Shown here piece after piece: positions 7,575-16,570 of a stretch of 64,000 nt of DNA. The translations under genes were made by a program, and so were the position numbers. The stretch's first letter is position 1; each line of letters opens with the position of its first letter. Origin of the DNA: Anaerolineales bacterium UBA2395 (lineage in GTDB: Bacteria > Chloroflexota > Anaerolineae > Anaerolineales > Villigracilaceae). Below the pieces are notes generated by a model. The model searched no databases. It saw nothing but the letters and a program-made list of their open reading frames with translations, and was not told where the DNA came from. The stretch covers positions 1-64,000 of the forward strand of contig DDSH01000016.1 in assembly GCA_002343775.1 (NCBI GenBank), in the 5' to 3' direction.

Positions 7575-8990
7575 TTGAACATCGAAAAGCAATATCAGGA
7601 AGATCATTCCGTCAAACTGGTCGTGGAAGTGGACCCAGCCAAGATGGAGACGTATAAGAAGCGCGCGGCAACAAAAATCTCCTCGCGCGGCAGCATTCCC
7701 GGCTTCCGCCCGGGCAAGGCGCCCTACCACATTGTCGTGCGCACGTACGGCGAAGGCGCGATCACCGAACAGGCTGTTGACCTGTTCATTGACGCAGAAT
7801 ATTCCAACATCTTGAAAGAAGCGGATGTAAACCCCGGCGCTTCGGGCACGCTCGAAAACATCGAGAGCCTCGAACCGCCCAAGTTCGTCTTCCGCGTCCC
7901 CCTCGCTCCCGAAGTAGACCTCGGCGATTATCATGCCGTTCGCATGGAGTATGAATGGAATGCTCCCGACCAAGCCGCCGTGGATGCCGCGCTCGAAGAC
8001 CTGCGCCAGATGTACGCTTCCACTGAGACTGTCGAACGCGCCATTGAGGTCGGCGATTATGTGCTGCTGGATGTTACCTCTGAAACTCCCGAAGTCAACC
8101 GCACCGGCTTTGCCACCTTCGTCCGCAATGAAGACCGTGACACCGAATGGCCCTACAACGGCTTTGCGAAGGAACTGGTTGGGTTGAAATCCGGCGAAAG
8201 CAAGACCATCGAACACACCTTCCCGGAAGATTGGGAATTGGAAGACTTGCGCGGCAAGACGGTCAGCATTGAAGCGACCATCAAGACCGTGCGCGGCGTG
8301 ACCCTGCCTGAACTGAACGACGACTTTGCCAAGACAACCGGCGCAGGCGAAACGCTCGAGCAGTTGAAGGAAGCCGTTAAAAAGGATGTGGAAGCCCGCT
8401 CTCAGAACGAGTACGACGACAAGTATTTCGTAGACCTGCTTGAGAAACTCAAGGAAGGCGTGACGATCAAGTTTCACGAACACACGCTCGAACACGAAGG
8501 CGAGCATGTCCTCAACGAGCTTGCGAACCGACTCTCGCAGCAAGGCATGGACCTTGAAACCTATTTCAAGATGCGCAACACCACGCGCGAGCAGTTCATT
8601 GAAGATGAAGTGAAGCCCGTGGCAAAGAAGCGCCTCGAACGCGGGTTGATCCTGGACGAAATCGTCAAGCTGGAAAAGATCCAGATCGATGATGAAGCAT
8701 TGAATGCGGAATTCAACAATACGCTCAATAACCTTGTCATGCAGGGCGTGGACCTGAGCAAGCTAGGCGGCGGTCGCAAGGGACAGCAGCAGTTGAGCCA
8801 GTCGATTGCGATGGATGCCGCCAGCCGTGTGATGACCCGCAAGGCGCTGGACATGCTCAAATCCATTGCGACGGGTACCTACAAGAGCCCGGAAGAGCGT
8901 GAGGCAGAAGCGCAAAAAGCCGCCGAAGCCGTGGAAGCGACAGACGAATCCACGCCGCCAGCGGAAGAGCAGGAAAAGCCCGCAGAGTAG
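7575..8990 (+). CDS. tig: Trigger factor
   Basis: Ribosome-bound chaperone with peptidyl-prolyl isomerase activity that receives nascent chains at the exit tunnel. I start it at TTG 7575: GGAGGA lies 4 nt upstream, and any earlier start in this frame would run through the tRNA. This gives 471 residues, somewhat longer than the usual 430-450. The N-terminal ribosome-binding signature is visible as RGSIPGFRPGKAPYHIVVRTYG, the FKBP-like domain sits near residues 150-240, and the rest is helical. The C-terminus is a low-complexity Glu/Ala-rich tail. Trigger factor beside clpP is a common gene order. Confidence 0.95.
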   Translation: MNIEKQYQEDHSVKLVVEVDPAKMETYKKRAATKISSRGSIPGFRPGKAPYHIVVRTYGEGAITEQAVDLFIDAEYSNILKEADVNPGASGTLENIESLEPPKFVFRVPLAPEVDLGDYHAVRMEYEWNAPDQAAVDAALEDLRQMYASTETVERAIEVGDYVLLDVTSETPEVNRTGFATFVRNEDRDTEWPYNGFAKELVGLKSGESKTIEHTFPEDWELEDLRGKTVSIEATIKTVRGVTLPELNDDFAKTTGAGETLEQLKEAVKKDVEARSQNEYDDKYFVDLLEKLKEGVTIKFHEHTLEHEGEHVLNELANRLSQQGMDLETYFKMRNTTREQFIEDEVKPVAKKRLERGLILDEIVKLEKIQIDDEALNAEFNNTLNNLVMQGVDLSKLGGGRKGQQQLSQSIAMDAASRVMTRKALDMLKSIATGTYKSPEEREAEAQKAAEAVEATDESTPPAEEQEKPAE

Positions 8991-9036
8991 TTCACCTGCT
9001 GATGGGCTGACAGGCTCAAGGTCAGAAAATGAAGCG

Positions 9037-9087
9037 CGCGCCGCACCAGACAAGTGAGTTCCATCCACTGTAGCCGGGTGCGGCGCG
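9037..9087 (+). terminator. Possible long-loop hairpin after tig
   Basis: An 11-bp GC-rich inverted repeat (9037-9047 with 9077-9087) encloses 29 nt and is followed by TTGTTATAT. The long loop makes it a weak terminator candidate. Confidence 0.4.
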
Positions 9088-9099
9088 TTGTTATATCAC

Positions 9100-9138
9100 C
9101 TACCGAACTCTAATATAAATCCAATACAAGTTCGGTAG
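9100..9138. promoter_or_regulatory. 10-bp inverted repeat in the clpP upstream region
   Basis: CTACCGAACT (9100-9109) and AGTTCGGTAG (9129-9138) are perfect inverted repeats separated by 19 AT-rich bases that contain a possible -10 (TAATAT or TATAAA). It ends 29 nt before the clpP ATG. It does not match the CIRCE or CtsR consensus; it could be a new operator or a 5' UTR hairpin. Confidence 0.4.
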
Positions 9139-9167
9139 CATTGTCCCAACCAAACAAGGAGACAACC

Positions 9168-9779
9168 ATGATCCCAGATTTTAAGAATGTAGTCCCGATG
9201 GTCGTTGAAAATACCGGACGCGGCGAACGCGCTTACGACATTTATTCGCTGTTGCTCCGTAACAATATCATCTTCCTCGGCACCCCCATTGATGACCAGG
9301 TGGCGAATGTGATCGTTGCCCAGCTATTGTTCCTGAATCATGAAGACCCCGAAAAAGAGATCCGTATGTACATCAACTCGCCCGGCGGCGTGATCTACGC
9401 AGGGCTGGCGATCTACGATACGATGCAGATCATTTCGAACCCGATCAGCACCGTTGCCGTCGGCGTGACCGCTTCTTTCGGGACCGTGTTGCTGGCAGCT
9501 GGAACCAAGGGGCGCCGCTATGCTCTGCCGCATGCGACCGTCCACATGCACCAGCCGCTCGGCGGCGCTCAGGGTCAGGCGACAGACATTGAAATTCAAG
9601 CCAAGCAGATCCTGCGCTTGAAGAGCCTGCTAAATGGCATTATGTCGAAGAACACCGGTCAGCCGCTGGAAGTGATCGAACGCGACCTTGACCGCGATTA
9701 CTACCTTGATGCGCAGCAGGCTGTGGAATACGGCTTGGTGGATCAGGTGATCGAAACGCCTGAGAAGGCTTTCAAGTAG
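9168..9779 (+). CDS. clpP: ATP-dependent Clp protease proteolytic subunit
   Basis: Serine peptidase that forms the double-ring chamber of Clp proteases. I start it at ATG 9168, preceded by AAGGAGA; the longer frame begins at a TTG with no ribosome-binding site. The 203-residue product has the oxyanion-loop motif SPGGVIYAG, the nucleophile Ser103 in TASFGTVLL, and the catalytic His128 in MHQPLGG; the Asp lies in the ERDLDRDYYLD region. The nucleophile context ASF replaces the usual ASM. No ClpX or ClpA gene is in the window. Confidence 0.96.
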   Translation: MIPDFKNVVPMVVENTGRGERAYDIYSLLLRNNIIFLGTPIDDQVANVIVAQLLFLNHEDPEKEIRMYINSPGGVIYAGLAIYDTMQIISNPISTVAVGVTASFGTVLLAAGTKGRRYALPHATVHMHQPLGGAQGQATDIEIQAKQILRLKSLLNGIMSKNTGQPLEVIERDLDRDYYLDAQQAVEYGLVDQVIETPEKAFK

Positions 9780-9800
9780 TTGGTAGTTGGTAATTTGACG

Positions 9801-9835
9801 AGACCCTGAGGAGAAATCTTCGGGGTCTTTTGTTT
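9801..9835 (+). terminator. Terminator after clpP
   Basis: AGACCC (9801) pairs with GGGTCT (ending 9828) with partial extension of the stem, followed by TTTTGTTT. It lies about 20 nt past the clpP stop. Confidence 0.75.
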
Positions 9836-9920
9836 GTATCGCACTTGGGTATTATTATGGGTATAATGCCGCTGCGTTATTCGTGAAATCGAAAATCTAA
9901 AATCGCAAATCGTAAATCAA

Positions 9921-10709
9921 ATGATTCTTCCCTCAACCATCAAAGCCCTTATCCTCGATATGGACGGCGTGATCTGGAAAGGTGACGCGCCTATCGGCAA
10001 CCTGCCCGCCACGTTCCGTCGAATCCGTGAACGCGGGTTGAAATTTGTATTCGCCACCAACAATGGGACCAAGACTCCCGAAGAGTATCAAAAGAAACTT
10101 GCCGATCTCGGCGTGGATGTGGACCCGGAGCAAGTCGTCACCTCGGCGTTGGGCATTGCCTTTTTGCTGGCACAGAAACATTCGCGTGGGACGAAGATCT
10201 TCATGATCGGCGAAGATGGCATCCGCGTGGCACTGGAAGAAAAAGGCTTTGAAGTCCTCGGTGTGGAGCGCGCGCCCGAAGCACAGGCGGTGGTGATGGG
10301 CATCGACCGGGGGATCAATTTTCAGAAAATTGCCGAAGCGACCTTGCTCGTGCGGGCGGGAGTCCCTTTTTACACCACCAATACCGATCGCACCTTCCCC
10401 ACCCCGCGCGGAGAGATCCCCGGTTCGGGTTCGTGGCTGGCGGTGGTCATCTCTGCCACAGGCGTGCAGCCGACCGTTGCCGGGAAACCCTTCCCCTATT
10501 TGATGGAACTGGCGCTGGAACGCTTGGGCACATCCAAGCAAGAGACATTAGTGGTCGGCGACCGCCTCGAAACGGACATTGCAGCCGGTCAGGCGGTGGG
10601 ATGCCCCACAGCGTTCGTACTGAGCGGCGTATCCACCCGCGCAGAGGGCGAGACATGGAAGCCTGCCCCCACGCTTGTGGCAGATAGTTTGGAAGATTTG
10701 GTGAAGTAA
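9921..10709 (+). CDS. HAD-superfamily IIA phosphatase (NagD/phosphoglycolate phosphatase-like)
   Basis: The 262-residue product has all HAD motifs: motif I LILDMDGVIWKGD near residues 9-21 with both catalytic Asp, motif II in FATNNGTKTPEEY, a Lys in AGKPFPYLMELALERL, and motif IV GDRLETDIAAG. The middle cap domain is of class IIA, as in NagD, 4-nitrophenylphosphatase and phosphoglycolate phosphatase. Substrate cannot be told from sequence; small sugar phosphates are likely. A TATAATGCC sequence at 9862 is a probable -10 element. A strong bidirectional terminator follows. Confidence 0.88.
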   Translation: MILPSTIKALILDMDGVIWKGDAPIGNLPATFRRIRERGLKFVFATNNGTKTPEEYQKKLADLGVDVDPEQVVTSALGIAFLLAQKHSRGTKIFMIGEDGIRVALEEKGFEVLGVERAPEAQAVVMGIDRGINFQKIAEATLLVRAGVPFYTTNTDRTFPTPRGEIPGSGSWLAVVISATGVQPTVAGKPFPYLMELALERLGTSKQETLVVGDRLETDIAAGQAVGCPTAFVLSGVSTRAEGETWKPAPTLVADSLEDLVK

Positions 10710-10713
10710 TTAC

Positions 10714-10745
10714 AAAAGAGACCTGCGATTGTGCAGGTCTCTTTT
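10714..10745. terminator. Bidirectional terminator between convergent genes
   Basis: A perfect 13-bp stem (10714-10726 with 10733-10745) has A and T runs on its two flanks, so it works for the HAD gene on the plus strand and the Ig-like gene on the minus strand. Confidence 0.9.
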
Positions 10746-10752
10746 GTATGTA

Positions 10753-11490
10753 TTATGGATAAGAAGAAGTTGTACTCGTTGCTGTTGGGGCTGTCGTTGC
10801 AGTCCCAGCTGTTGCGCCGCCCACTTTGACCTTAATATAGAACGAGGTGCCGAACTTCTCGCCGTTGTCGTTGGTCAGAATCCAATAGCCGATGACATCG
10901 CCAGCCGTGGCTGGAGCCGTCATCTTAACCGTAACATCCGCAGACTGCCCCGGCGCGACAGAGATGCCAATCGGGGTGGTCACACCTCCCATCGCATTAC
11001 CCGAAACAAATGTGACGTTGTACGTCGCGGTCCAGGCACAGGAACCGTTGTTCAGCAATTTCCATGTCTTCGTCAGGGCTTGCCCCGGCGTCACCACCGT
11101 ATCATCCGGAAGGGTAACATCTGCCACATATGCCGAGTTGTTACATCCCACCGCCCCCGAACCGCCGCCGCCGATTGGCGCAACCGTGTTGGTCACCAAT
11201 GGCTGTTGAATGAAAGTCGTCGGGCTGACCAGCGGCGTGATGGTTGCAGTGGGAGTCTCCGTCGCCAGCACCGGCGTAATCGTCGGCGAAGATGCCGCCA
11301 GGGTCATCTGCTGAACGGCAAGCGTCTCCGCCGCATTCGTATACACCGCATTGACCTCATCCGCGCCATCGCTGCCGCTATTGAACGAAGCGATCAAAGC
11401 GATCAACCCGGAAATGACGAGCAAGCCTACCAATCCCCACAGAATTACATTCCTTGGAATGGTTGTTTTTGGTTTCATCGATTTCAACAT
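10753..11490 (-). CDS. Membrane-anchored NBR1-type Ig-like domain protein
   Basis: Probable cell-surface protein of unknown function. I start it at ATG 11490, behind an AAGGAG site. The 245-residue product has an N-terminal helix (about residues 15-40), a Thr/Pro/Ser-rich linker (about 60-110), and an Ig-like domain at about 115-220 with DVTLPDDTVVTPGQALTKTWKLLNNGSCAW and PGQSADVTVKMTAP. This is the pattern of the NBR1 central-domain family found in many bacterial surface proteins. The C-terminal 25 residues are Thr/Ser-rich. A paralog is encoded at 32607-33311. The domain is likely for adhesion or assembly of surface proteins; that is inference. Confidence 0.75.
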   Translation of the reverse strand: MLKSMKPKTTIPRNVILWGLVGLLVISGLIALIASFNSGSDGADEVNAVYTNAAETLAVQQMTLAASSPTITPVLATETPTATITPLVSPTTFIQQPLVTNTVAPIGGGGSGAVGCNNSAYVADVTLPDDTVVTPGQALTKTWKLLNNGSCAWTATYNVTFVSGNAMGGVTTPIGISVAPGQSADVTVKMTAPATAGDVIGYWILTNDNGEKFGTSFYIKVKVGGATAGTATTAPTATSTTSSYP

Positions 11491-11694
11491 AAAATCTCCT
11501 TTGTGTTCATGCAAGGCTTAGGATTATATTGGGGAAAAATTAAGAAAAGGTAGGAATTTCCCTACGACTTGCCTACTTTTTTCATACGTCGGTTCTCTTT
11601 TGACGAAAACAGGCAGGATTTCGTTCCACGAGACAGTGTATGGAATTGGGAGGGTGCTGGGGTAAAATGCTCTTTGCGCTTCTTCATAACCCGT

Positions 11695-12792
11695 ATGCTT
11701 ATTTACGACCTCAGCCTCCCCACCCTCGAAATGCTCCTGCAAGAATGGGACGAACCCGCCTACCGCGCCAAACAGATCTGGCAGGGGCTGTATCATCATC
11801 TCTATTCTTCGCCCGAGCAATTCACCAATTTACCCAAATCGCTGCGTGAAAAAATGACGCAGCATCTCACATTCTCCGCGTTCAAAATCAAAACCTATCT
11901 CGACTCGTCCGATGGCTTCACCCGCAAGACACTTTTCGAATTGCCCGATGGCAATCTCATCGAAGCAGTGTTGATGCGCTACGGCGACCCCGCCGATGAC
12001 CCGCAAATGGCAACCTCCGCCACAAACCGGCGCGGTGCAAAAAATCGCCGCACCTTGTGCATCTCCACCCAAGCCGGCTGCGCCATGGGATGCGTGTTCT
12101 GTGCCACCGGTCAACTGGGTTACAAACGCAACCTCTCCAGCGGCGAGATTGTGGCACAGGTGATGTACTACGCGCAGATGTTGAAGGAAAAGAGCGAAGC
12201 CGTCAGCAATATCGTCTTCATGGGCATGGGCGAACCGTTCCACAACTACGAGAACACCATGTCTGCCATTGACCAGCTCAATGACGCCGATGGCTACAAG
12301 TTCGGCGCGAGGCGCCTGACCATTTCCACTGTGGGGCTCGCCCCGCAGATCCGCCGCTTTGCGGATGAGGGTCGGCAGGTCAATCTTGCCATCTCGCTCC
12401 ACGCCGCAGACGATGATGAACGTCTCGCGATCATGCCGGTCAATAAACGGTACAAGATCGACGATGTCGTCGCAGCCTGCAAATATTACATTGAAAAAAC
12501 ACATCGCCGCGTGACCTTCGAGTGGGCGCTCATCAGCGGGGTCAATGACTCGCCGGAGGTGGCAAAGAAACTCGCAGCGCGACTCAAGGGATTGCTGTGT
12601 CATGTCAATGCGATTCCGCTCAACCCCACTCAGGGCTACAGCGGCGAAGCGACCGATCGTCAGCGGGCGGCTCAGTTCAAAGAAACGCTTGAAGCGGCAG
12701 GCATCCCCTGCACCATCCGCATGCGGCGCGGAATCGACATCGGCGCGGGTTGTGGTCAACTGGCGGGGGCAAACAGCCAGGGGGTCGAATGA
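11695..12792 (+). CDS. rlmN: Dual-specificity 23S rRNA (A2503)/tRNA (A37) methyltransferase RlmN
   Basis: Radical SAM enzyme that adds a methyl group to C2 of adenosine in 23S rRNA and some tRNAs. I chose ATG 11695 because the homologous sequence begins there (LSLPTLEMLLQEWDEPAYRAKQIW); the longer frame adds 42 unrelated residues. The product has 365 residues. The iron-sulfur Cys are 129, 133 and 136 in QAGCAMGCVFCATG, and the methyl-carrying Cys lies in GAGCGQLAG near the C-terminus. The stretch before the cluster (DPADDPQMATSATNRRG) is slightly longer than usual. No clear ribosome-binding site precedes the start, and a TAAAAT lies about 30 nt upstream, so the mRNA leader may be very short. 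Confidence 0.95.
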   Translation: MLIYDLSLPTLEMLLQEWDEPAYRAKQIWQGLYHHLYSSPEQFTNLPKSLREKMTQHLTFSAFKIKTYLDSSDGFTRKTLFELPDGNLIEAVLMRYGDPADDPQMATSATNRRGAKNRRTLCISTQAGCAMGCVFCATGQLGYKRNLSSGEIVAQVMYYAQMLKEKSEAVSNIVFMGMGEPFHNYENTMSAIDQLNDADGYKFGARRLTISTVGLAPQIRRFADEGRQVNLAISLHAADDDERLAIMPVNKRYKIDDVVAACKYYIEKTHRRVTFEWALISGVNDSPEVAKKLAARLKGLLCHVNAIPLNPTQGYSGEATDRQRAAQFKETLEAAGIPCTIRMRRGIDIGAGCGQLAGANSQGVE

Positions 12793-12912
12793 ATCCACCA
12801 TCGGGTGGTCAGAAGCGTTGTAATCATCCTGTTATAATGCCTCTCACATTTGACTAAACTTCCTCCAATATCATTCGTCAACTCATTTCTCTCTAACTTT
12901 AGGTGAAATTCA

Positions 12913-15900
12913 ATGGATTCAAAACGTACCTGGCTGGACCGTCCGATACATTCCTCACTTCCCGCGATCACAATTGAGATCGTGATCTTCGCGACTGTGA
13001 TCCTTTTGGCTGTGGTCACGCGCTTCTACGACCTTGAGTCGCGTGTGATGAGCCACGACGAAAGTCTGCACACGTACTTCTCCTGGCTGCTCTATCGTGG
13101 GCAGGGCTACGAGCACTCCCCCATGATGCACGGTCCGTTCCAGTTCCATGCGCTTGCGCTTTCCTACTTCCTGTTCGGCGTCAGTGATTTTACTTCGCGC
13201 ATTCCGGCGGTGTTGTTCAGCATCGGCACGGTTTGGATGGTGTGGTATTGGCGGCGGTATCTTGGCAAATGGGGGGCGCTCATTGCCGGATTTTTACTGG
13301 TTATTTCGCCCTACATGCTGTACTATGGACGATACGTCCGCAATGAGTCGTTTGTCGCGTTTTCCGGTGTGCTCATGCTGTATACCATGTTGCGACACAT
13401 GGAAGTTGGTGGGAAAAAATATTTGCTGATGCTCGCCGCGGCACTGGCGCTGCATTTCACCTCGAAAGAGACCTCCTTCATTTATACCGCCCAGGCATTG
13501 CTCTTCCTTGCCTTCTACTTCATTGTTCAGGTGACGAAACGTCCCTGGCGCGAGGCAGAAGGCGATTATCGCGGTTTCATCATTGCCTTGAGCGTGACTG
13601 TCCTGCTGGCGGGCGCGGCTGCCGGGTATGGACTGTATACCCGCGATGCGGCAACGATCTCTGGGACAGAGACTGCGGCTCCCGCCAACCCAGAGATGAT
13701 CTCGCCGGCTGCTCCGCACGAGGCTGCCACGTTTTCCGTGACCATGATCCTCGCCATAGCCGCTGTGATCGCGCTGGTCGTGACGGCGTTCTTCCTGATC
13801 CGCGGGTACACCTGGGAACGCATCCGCAATGACCGCTCGTTCGAATTGTTGATGGTGGCTGGCACCATCGTCCTGCCGCAGCTCTCCCCCTTTCTCATCA
13901 ACCTGACGGATGTGACCATCCCCACCACCGCGCCCGAGATGCAGGCGCTGATAGGCAGCTCGCGCAATATTTTGATCATCGGTGCCATGCTGATCCTGAC
14001 GTTCATTCTTGCAGTGGTTGCCGGTCTGATCTGGAATGGTGAAAAGTGGCTCAAGACGGCGCTGGTTTTCTGGGTTCCGTTCACCATCCTTTATACAACC
14101 GTATTCACCAATAGCAATGGTTTCTTTACTGGAGCCATCGGTTCGCTAGGGTATTGGATCGTGCAGCATGATGTGGAGCGCGGCAGCCAGCCCTGGTATT
14201 ACTATCTGCTGATTCAGATACCCATGTATGAATTTCTTCCGGCGTTGGGTTTTCTTCTGGCTCTTTTCCTCGGTTTTCGCAGAAAGGCTTCAGCCAAGCC
14301 CCAACCCGCCGAAGATAAGGAAGCGGTTGAAGTCCTCAAACTGCTGGATGCCGAGGATGTCGAAGATCCGCAGCAGAGAAACTTCGTTAATACATTTAGT
14401 CTGTTGGTGTGGTGGAGTCTTTCGAGTTTCCTCGCCTTTTCGTTCGCGGGTGAGCGCATGCCCTGGCTGACGGTCCACATCACCCTGCCGCTGATCCTCA
14501 TCACCGGTTGGGCGCTGGGACGCATTGTCGATACATTGGATTGGGAAAGCCTGAAACAGAAAAATGTGCCGCTGACGATCGCTGCGCTGGCGATCTTCGT
14601 CGCCAGTACAGGCAGGGCGTTCGTGCTGGCAAGCGAACCCATCCGCCCGTTCCAGGGGCAGGGCTTGGAGCAGTTGCAGGCAACCAATGCCTTTTTGCTG
14701 CCGATCATTGTTGTGATCTTGAGTGCGGCAGCTTCGGTGTACCTGCTGCGAACATGGACGATGCGGGAGTTCCGGCATGTCTTTGTTTTGGTGTTCTTTG
14801 CTTTTCTTTCTGTGTTAACCATCCGCGCTTCCTTCCGCGCGGCATATATCACCTATGACCAGGCAACGGAATTCCTCGTCTACGCTCACGGCGCAACGGG
14901 GATCAAGGAAGTCATCGAACAGGCGGAGGAGATTTCAAAGCGCACCACCGGCGGCATGGGCGTGGCAATCGCATACGACGCGTCTGCGCCGGATACAGGT
15001 GTTTCGTGGCCCTTTGTCTGGTACTTGCGCGACTTCACAAACCAGCGTTCGTTCGACCAACCCACGCGTTCGCTGCGCGACTCGGTCGTCATCATTGTAG
15101 ATGAGAAGAATTTCGACAAGATCGAGCCCGCCATCGGCGCAGGCTACTACCGCGTGGATTACATCCGCATGTGGTGGCCCATGCAGGACTACTTCAGTTT
15201 TTCGTACGACCGTGATGCCAGCGTGCCTTTCCCTGAAGAGTATGCCTGCAAAGGCGCGTTGGGCTTCTTCAAACTGTTCAAATCCAAGGATTATTCCCGC
15301 TTCTGCGAAGGATTCACCGATCCCCAAATCCGCGCGGGAATCGTTCAGATCTGGTTGAATCGGGATTACTCGCTGTATGCGCAGGCAAAGGGACGCTCCG
15401 ACCTCGACCTTGCCAACTGGCAGCCCGCCGACCGAATGCGCCTTTACATCCGACAGGATGTAGCGGCACAGATCTGGAATTACGGCGTCGCGCCGACCAT
15501 CACCGAAGCGCTCGAAGATCCCACCGAGGGAAAATATGTGTTGCTCGCGGCAGACCTGACCTTCGATGCCTATCGGGCGAACCCGATCTTTTTCAATGCG
15601 CCGCGTTCGCTCGCCTTCGCCAAGGATGGAACAGTGTACATCGCGGATTCGCGCAATCATCGCATCGTGCATCTGGACCTTGAAGGGAATCTCCTGCACG
15701 AGTGGGGCGTGTACGCTGACGGCGTCGCCTCCCCCATTGGAGACGGAACCTTCAACGAACCGTGGGGCATTGCGGTCGGACCGGACGGTTCGGTCTATGT
15801 GACCGACACATGGAATCACCGCATTCAAAAGTTCTCTTCCAGCGGCAGATTCATTCGCACCTGGGGAACGTTCGGTCAGGGTGAAACACCGGAATCCTTC

Positions 15901-16437
15901 TATGGTCCGCGCGGACTGGCAGTGGATGCTGACGGGCGTGTTTACGTCACAGATACCGGCAACAAGCGCATCGTCGTGTTCACAGCCGACGGTGAATTCA
16001 TCACCCAATTCGGCAGCGCCGGATTCGAACCCGGTCAGTTCGACGAACCGGTGGGCATCGCCATCGACAAAAACGGGACGGTCTATGTTGTCGATACGTG
16101 GAACCAGCGTATCCAAACTTTTACTCCAGTGGAAACGGAAAGCGGCTTGGTCTTCCTGCCTGAAAAACAATGGGATGTGTTCGGCTGGTTCGGTCAGTCG
16201 CTGGATAACAAACCGTTCATCGCCGTCAACGATGACCTGCATGTCTTCGTCACCGACCCGGAGAGTTACCGCGTGATCGAGTTCACCCCCGAGGGTGAGG
16301 TGGTGCGCGTCTGGGGTGATTACGGCGATTCAGAATCCAGCTTTGGTCTTACCTCCGGCATTGCCGTGGATGCGGAAGGTCATGTTTGGGTCACGGACGG
16401 CGTCTTCAACCGCGTGCTGCGCTTTACACTCCCATAG
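12913..16437 (+). CDS. TIGR03663/Agl23-like GT39-type membrane protein fused to an NHL beta-propeller
   Basis: Very large protein of 1174 residues. Residues 20-640 contain about 12 to 14 hydrophobic helices, with the glycosyltransferase-39-like N-terminus YDLESRVMSHDESLHTYFSW (an acidic pair in the first loop) and MMHGPFQFH; this is the TIGR03663 family, which is associated with Agl23-type protein glycosylation in archaea. Residues 650-880 form an extracytoplasmic mixed domain. Residues 890-1174 hold about six NHL repeats such as GIAVGPDGSVYVTDTWNHRI and GLAVDADGRVYVTDTGNKRI, which fold into a beta-propeller. A lipid-linked sugar transferase with an outer binding domain is plausible, but the acceptor is unknown. 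It stands alone, closed by a strong terminator. Confidence 0.82.
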   Translation: MDSKRTWLDRPIHSSLPAITIEIVIFATVILLAVVTRFYDLESRVMSHDESLHTYFSWLLYRGQGYEHSPMMHGPFQFHALALSYFLFGVSDFTSRIPAVLFSIGTVWMVWYWRRYLGKWGALIAGFLLVISPYMLYYGRYVRNESFVAFSGVLMLYTMLRHMEVGGKKYLLMLAAALALHFTSKETSFIYTAQALLFLAFYFIVQVTKRPWREAEGDYRGFIIALSVTVLLAGAAAGYGLYTRDAATISGTETAAPANPEMISPAAPHEAATFSVTMILAIAAVIALVVTAFFLIRGYTWERIRNDRSFELLMVAGTIVLPQLSPFLINLTDVTIPTTAPEMQALIGSSRNILIIGAMLILTFILAVVAGLIWNGEKWLKTALVFWVPFTILYTTVFTNSNGFFTGAIGSLGYWIVQHDVERGSQPWYYYLLIQIPMYEFLPALGFLLALFLGFRRKASAKPQPAEDKEAVEVLKLLDAEDVEDPQQRNFVNTFSLLVWWSLSSFLAFSFAGERMPWLTVHITLPLILITGWALGRIVDTLDWESLKQKNVPLTIAALAIFVASTGRAFVLASEPIRPFQGQGLEQLQATNAFLLPIIVVILSAAASVYLLRTWTMREFRHVFVLVFFAFLSVLTIRASFRAAYITYDQATEFLVYAHGATGIKEVIEQAEEISKRTTGGMGVAIAYDASAPDTGVSWPFVWYLRDFTNQRSFDQPTRSLRDSVVIIVDEKNFDKIEPAIGAGYYRVDYIRMWWPMQDYFSFSYDRDASVPFPEEYACKGALGFFKLFKSKDYSRFCEGFTDPQIRAGIVQIWLNRDYSLYAQAKGRSDLDLANWQPADRMRLYIRQDVAAQIWNYGVAPTITEALEDPTEGKYVLLAADLTFDAYRANPIFFNAPRSLAFAKDGTVYIADSRNHRIVHLDLEGNLLHEWGVYADGVASPIGDGTFNEPWGIAVGPDGSVYVTDTWNHRIQKFSSSGRFIRTWGTFGQGETPESFYGPRGLAVDADGRVYVTDTGNKRIVVFTADGEFITQFGSAGFEPGQFDEPVGIAIDKNGTVYVVDTWNQRIQTFTPVETESGLVFLPEKQWDVFGWFGQSLDNKPFIAVNDDLHVFVTDPESYRVIEFTPEGEVVRVWGDYGDSESSFGLTSGIAVDAEGHVWVTDGVFNRVLRFTLP

Positions 16438-16462
16438 TAGTTCGTTCCAGTCATATGTTGAT

Positions 16463-16497
16463 GAGCAGGGATGCCGGCTGGGCATCCCTGCTCTTTT
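16463..16497 (+). terminator. Terminator after the Agl23-like gene
   Basis: A perfect 13-bp stem (16463-16475 with 16481-16493), a 5-nt loop and a following TTTT form a classical intrinsic terminator. Confidence 0.9.
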
Positions 16498-16502
16498 GTA
16501 AC

Positions 16503-16529
16503 TTGTCTGTATTTTTATGGTGGTATAAT
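16503..16529 (+). promoter_or_regulatory. Promoter of sucC-sucD
   Basis: TTGTCT (16503-16508) and an extended -10 TGGTATAAT (TATAAT at 16524-16529) lie 42 nt upstream of the sucC start. Spacing is 15 bp, compensated by the TG extension. Confidence 0.6.
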
Positions 16530-16570
16530 GCCGATGCTTTTAAGCAAAAAAAATCCCCCGAGGGAGCATA

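Noticed and set aside
14935..16242. A 435-codon minus-strand frame
   Set aside because: It is fully antisense to the NHL part of the Agl23-like gene; the plus strand has clear repeats.
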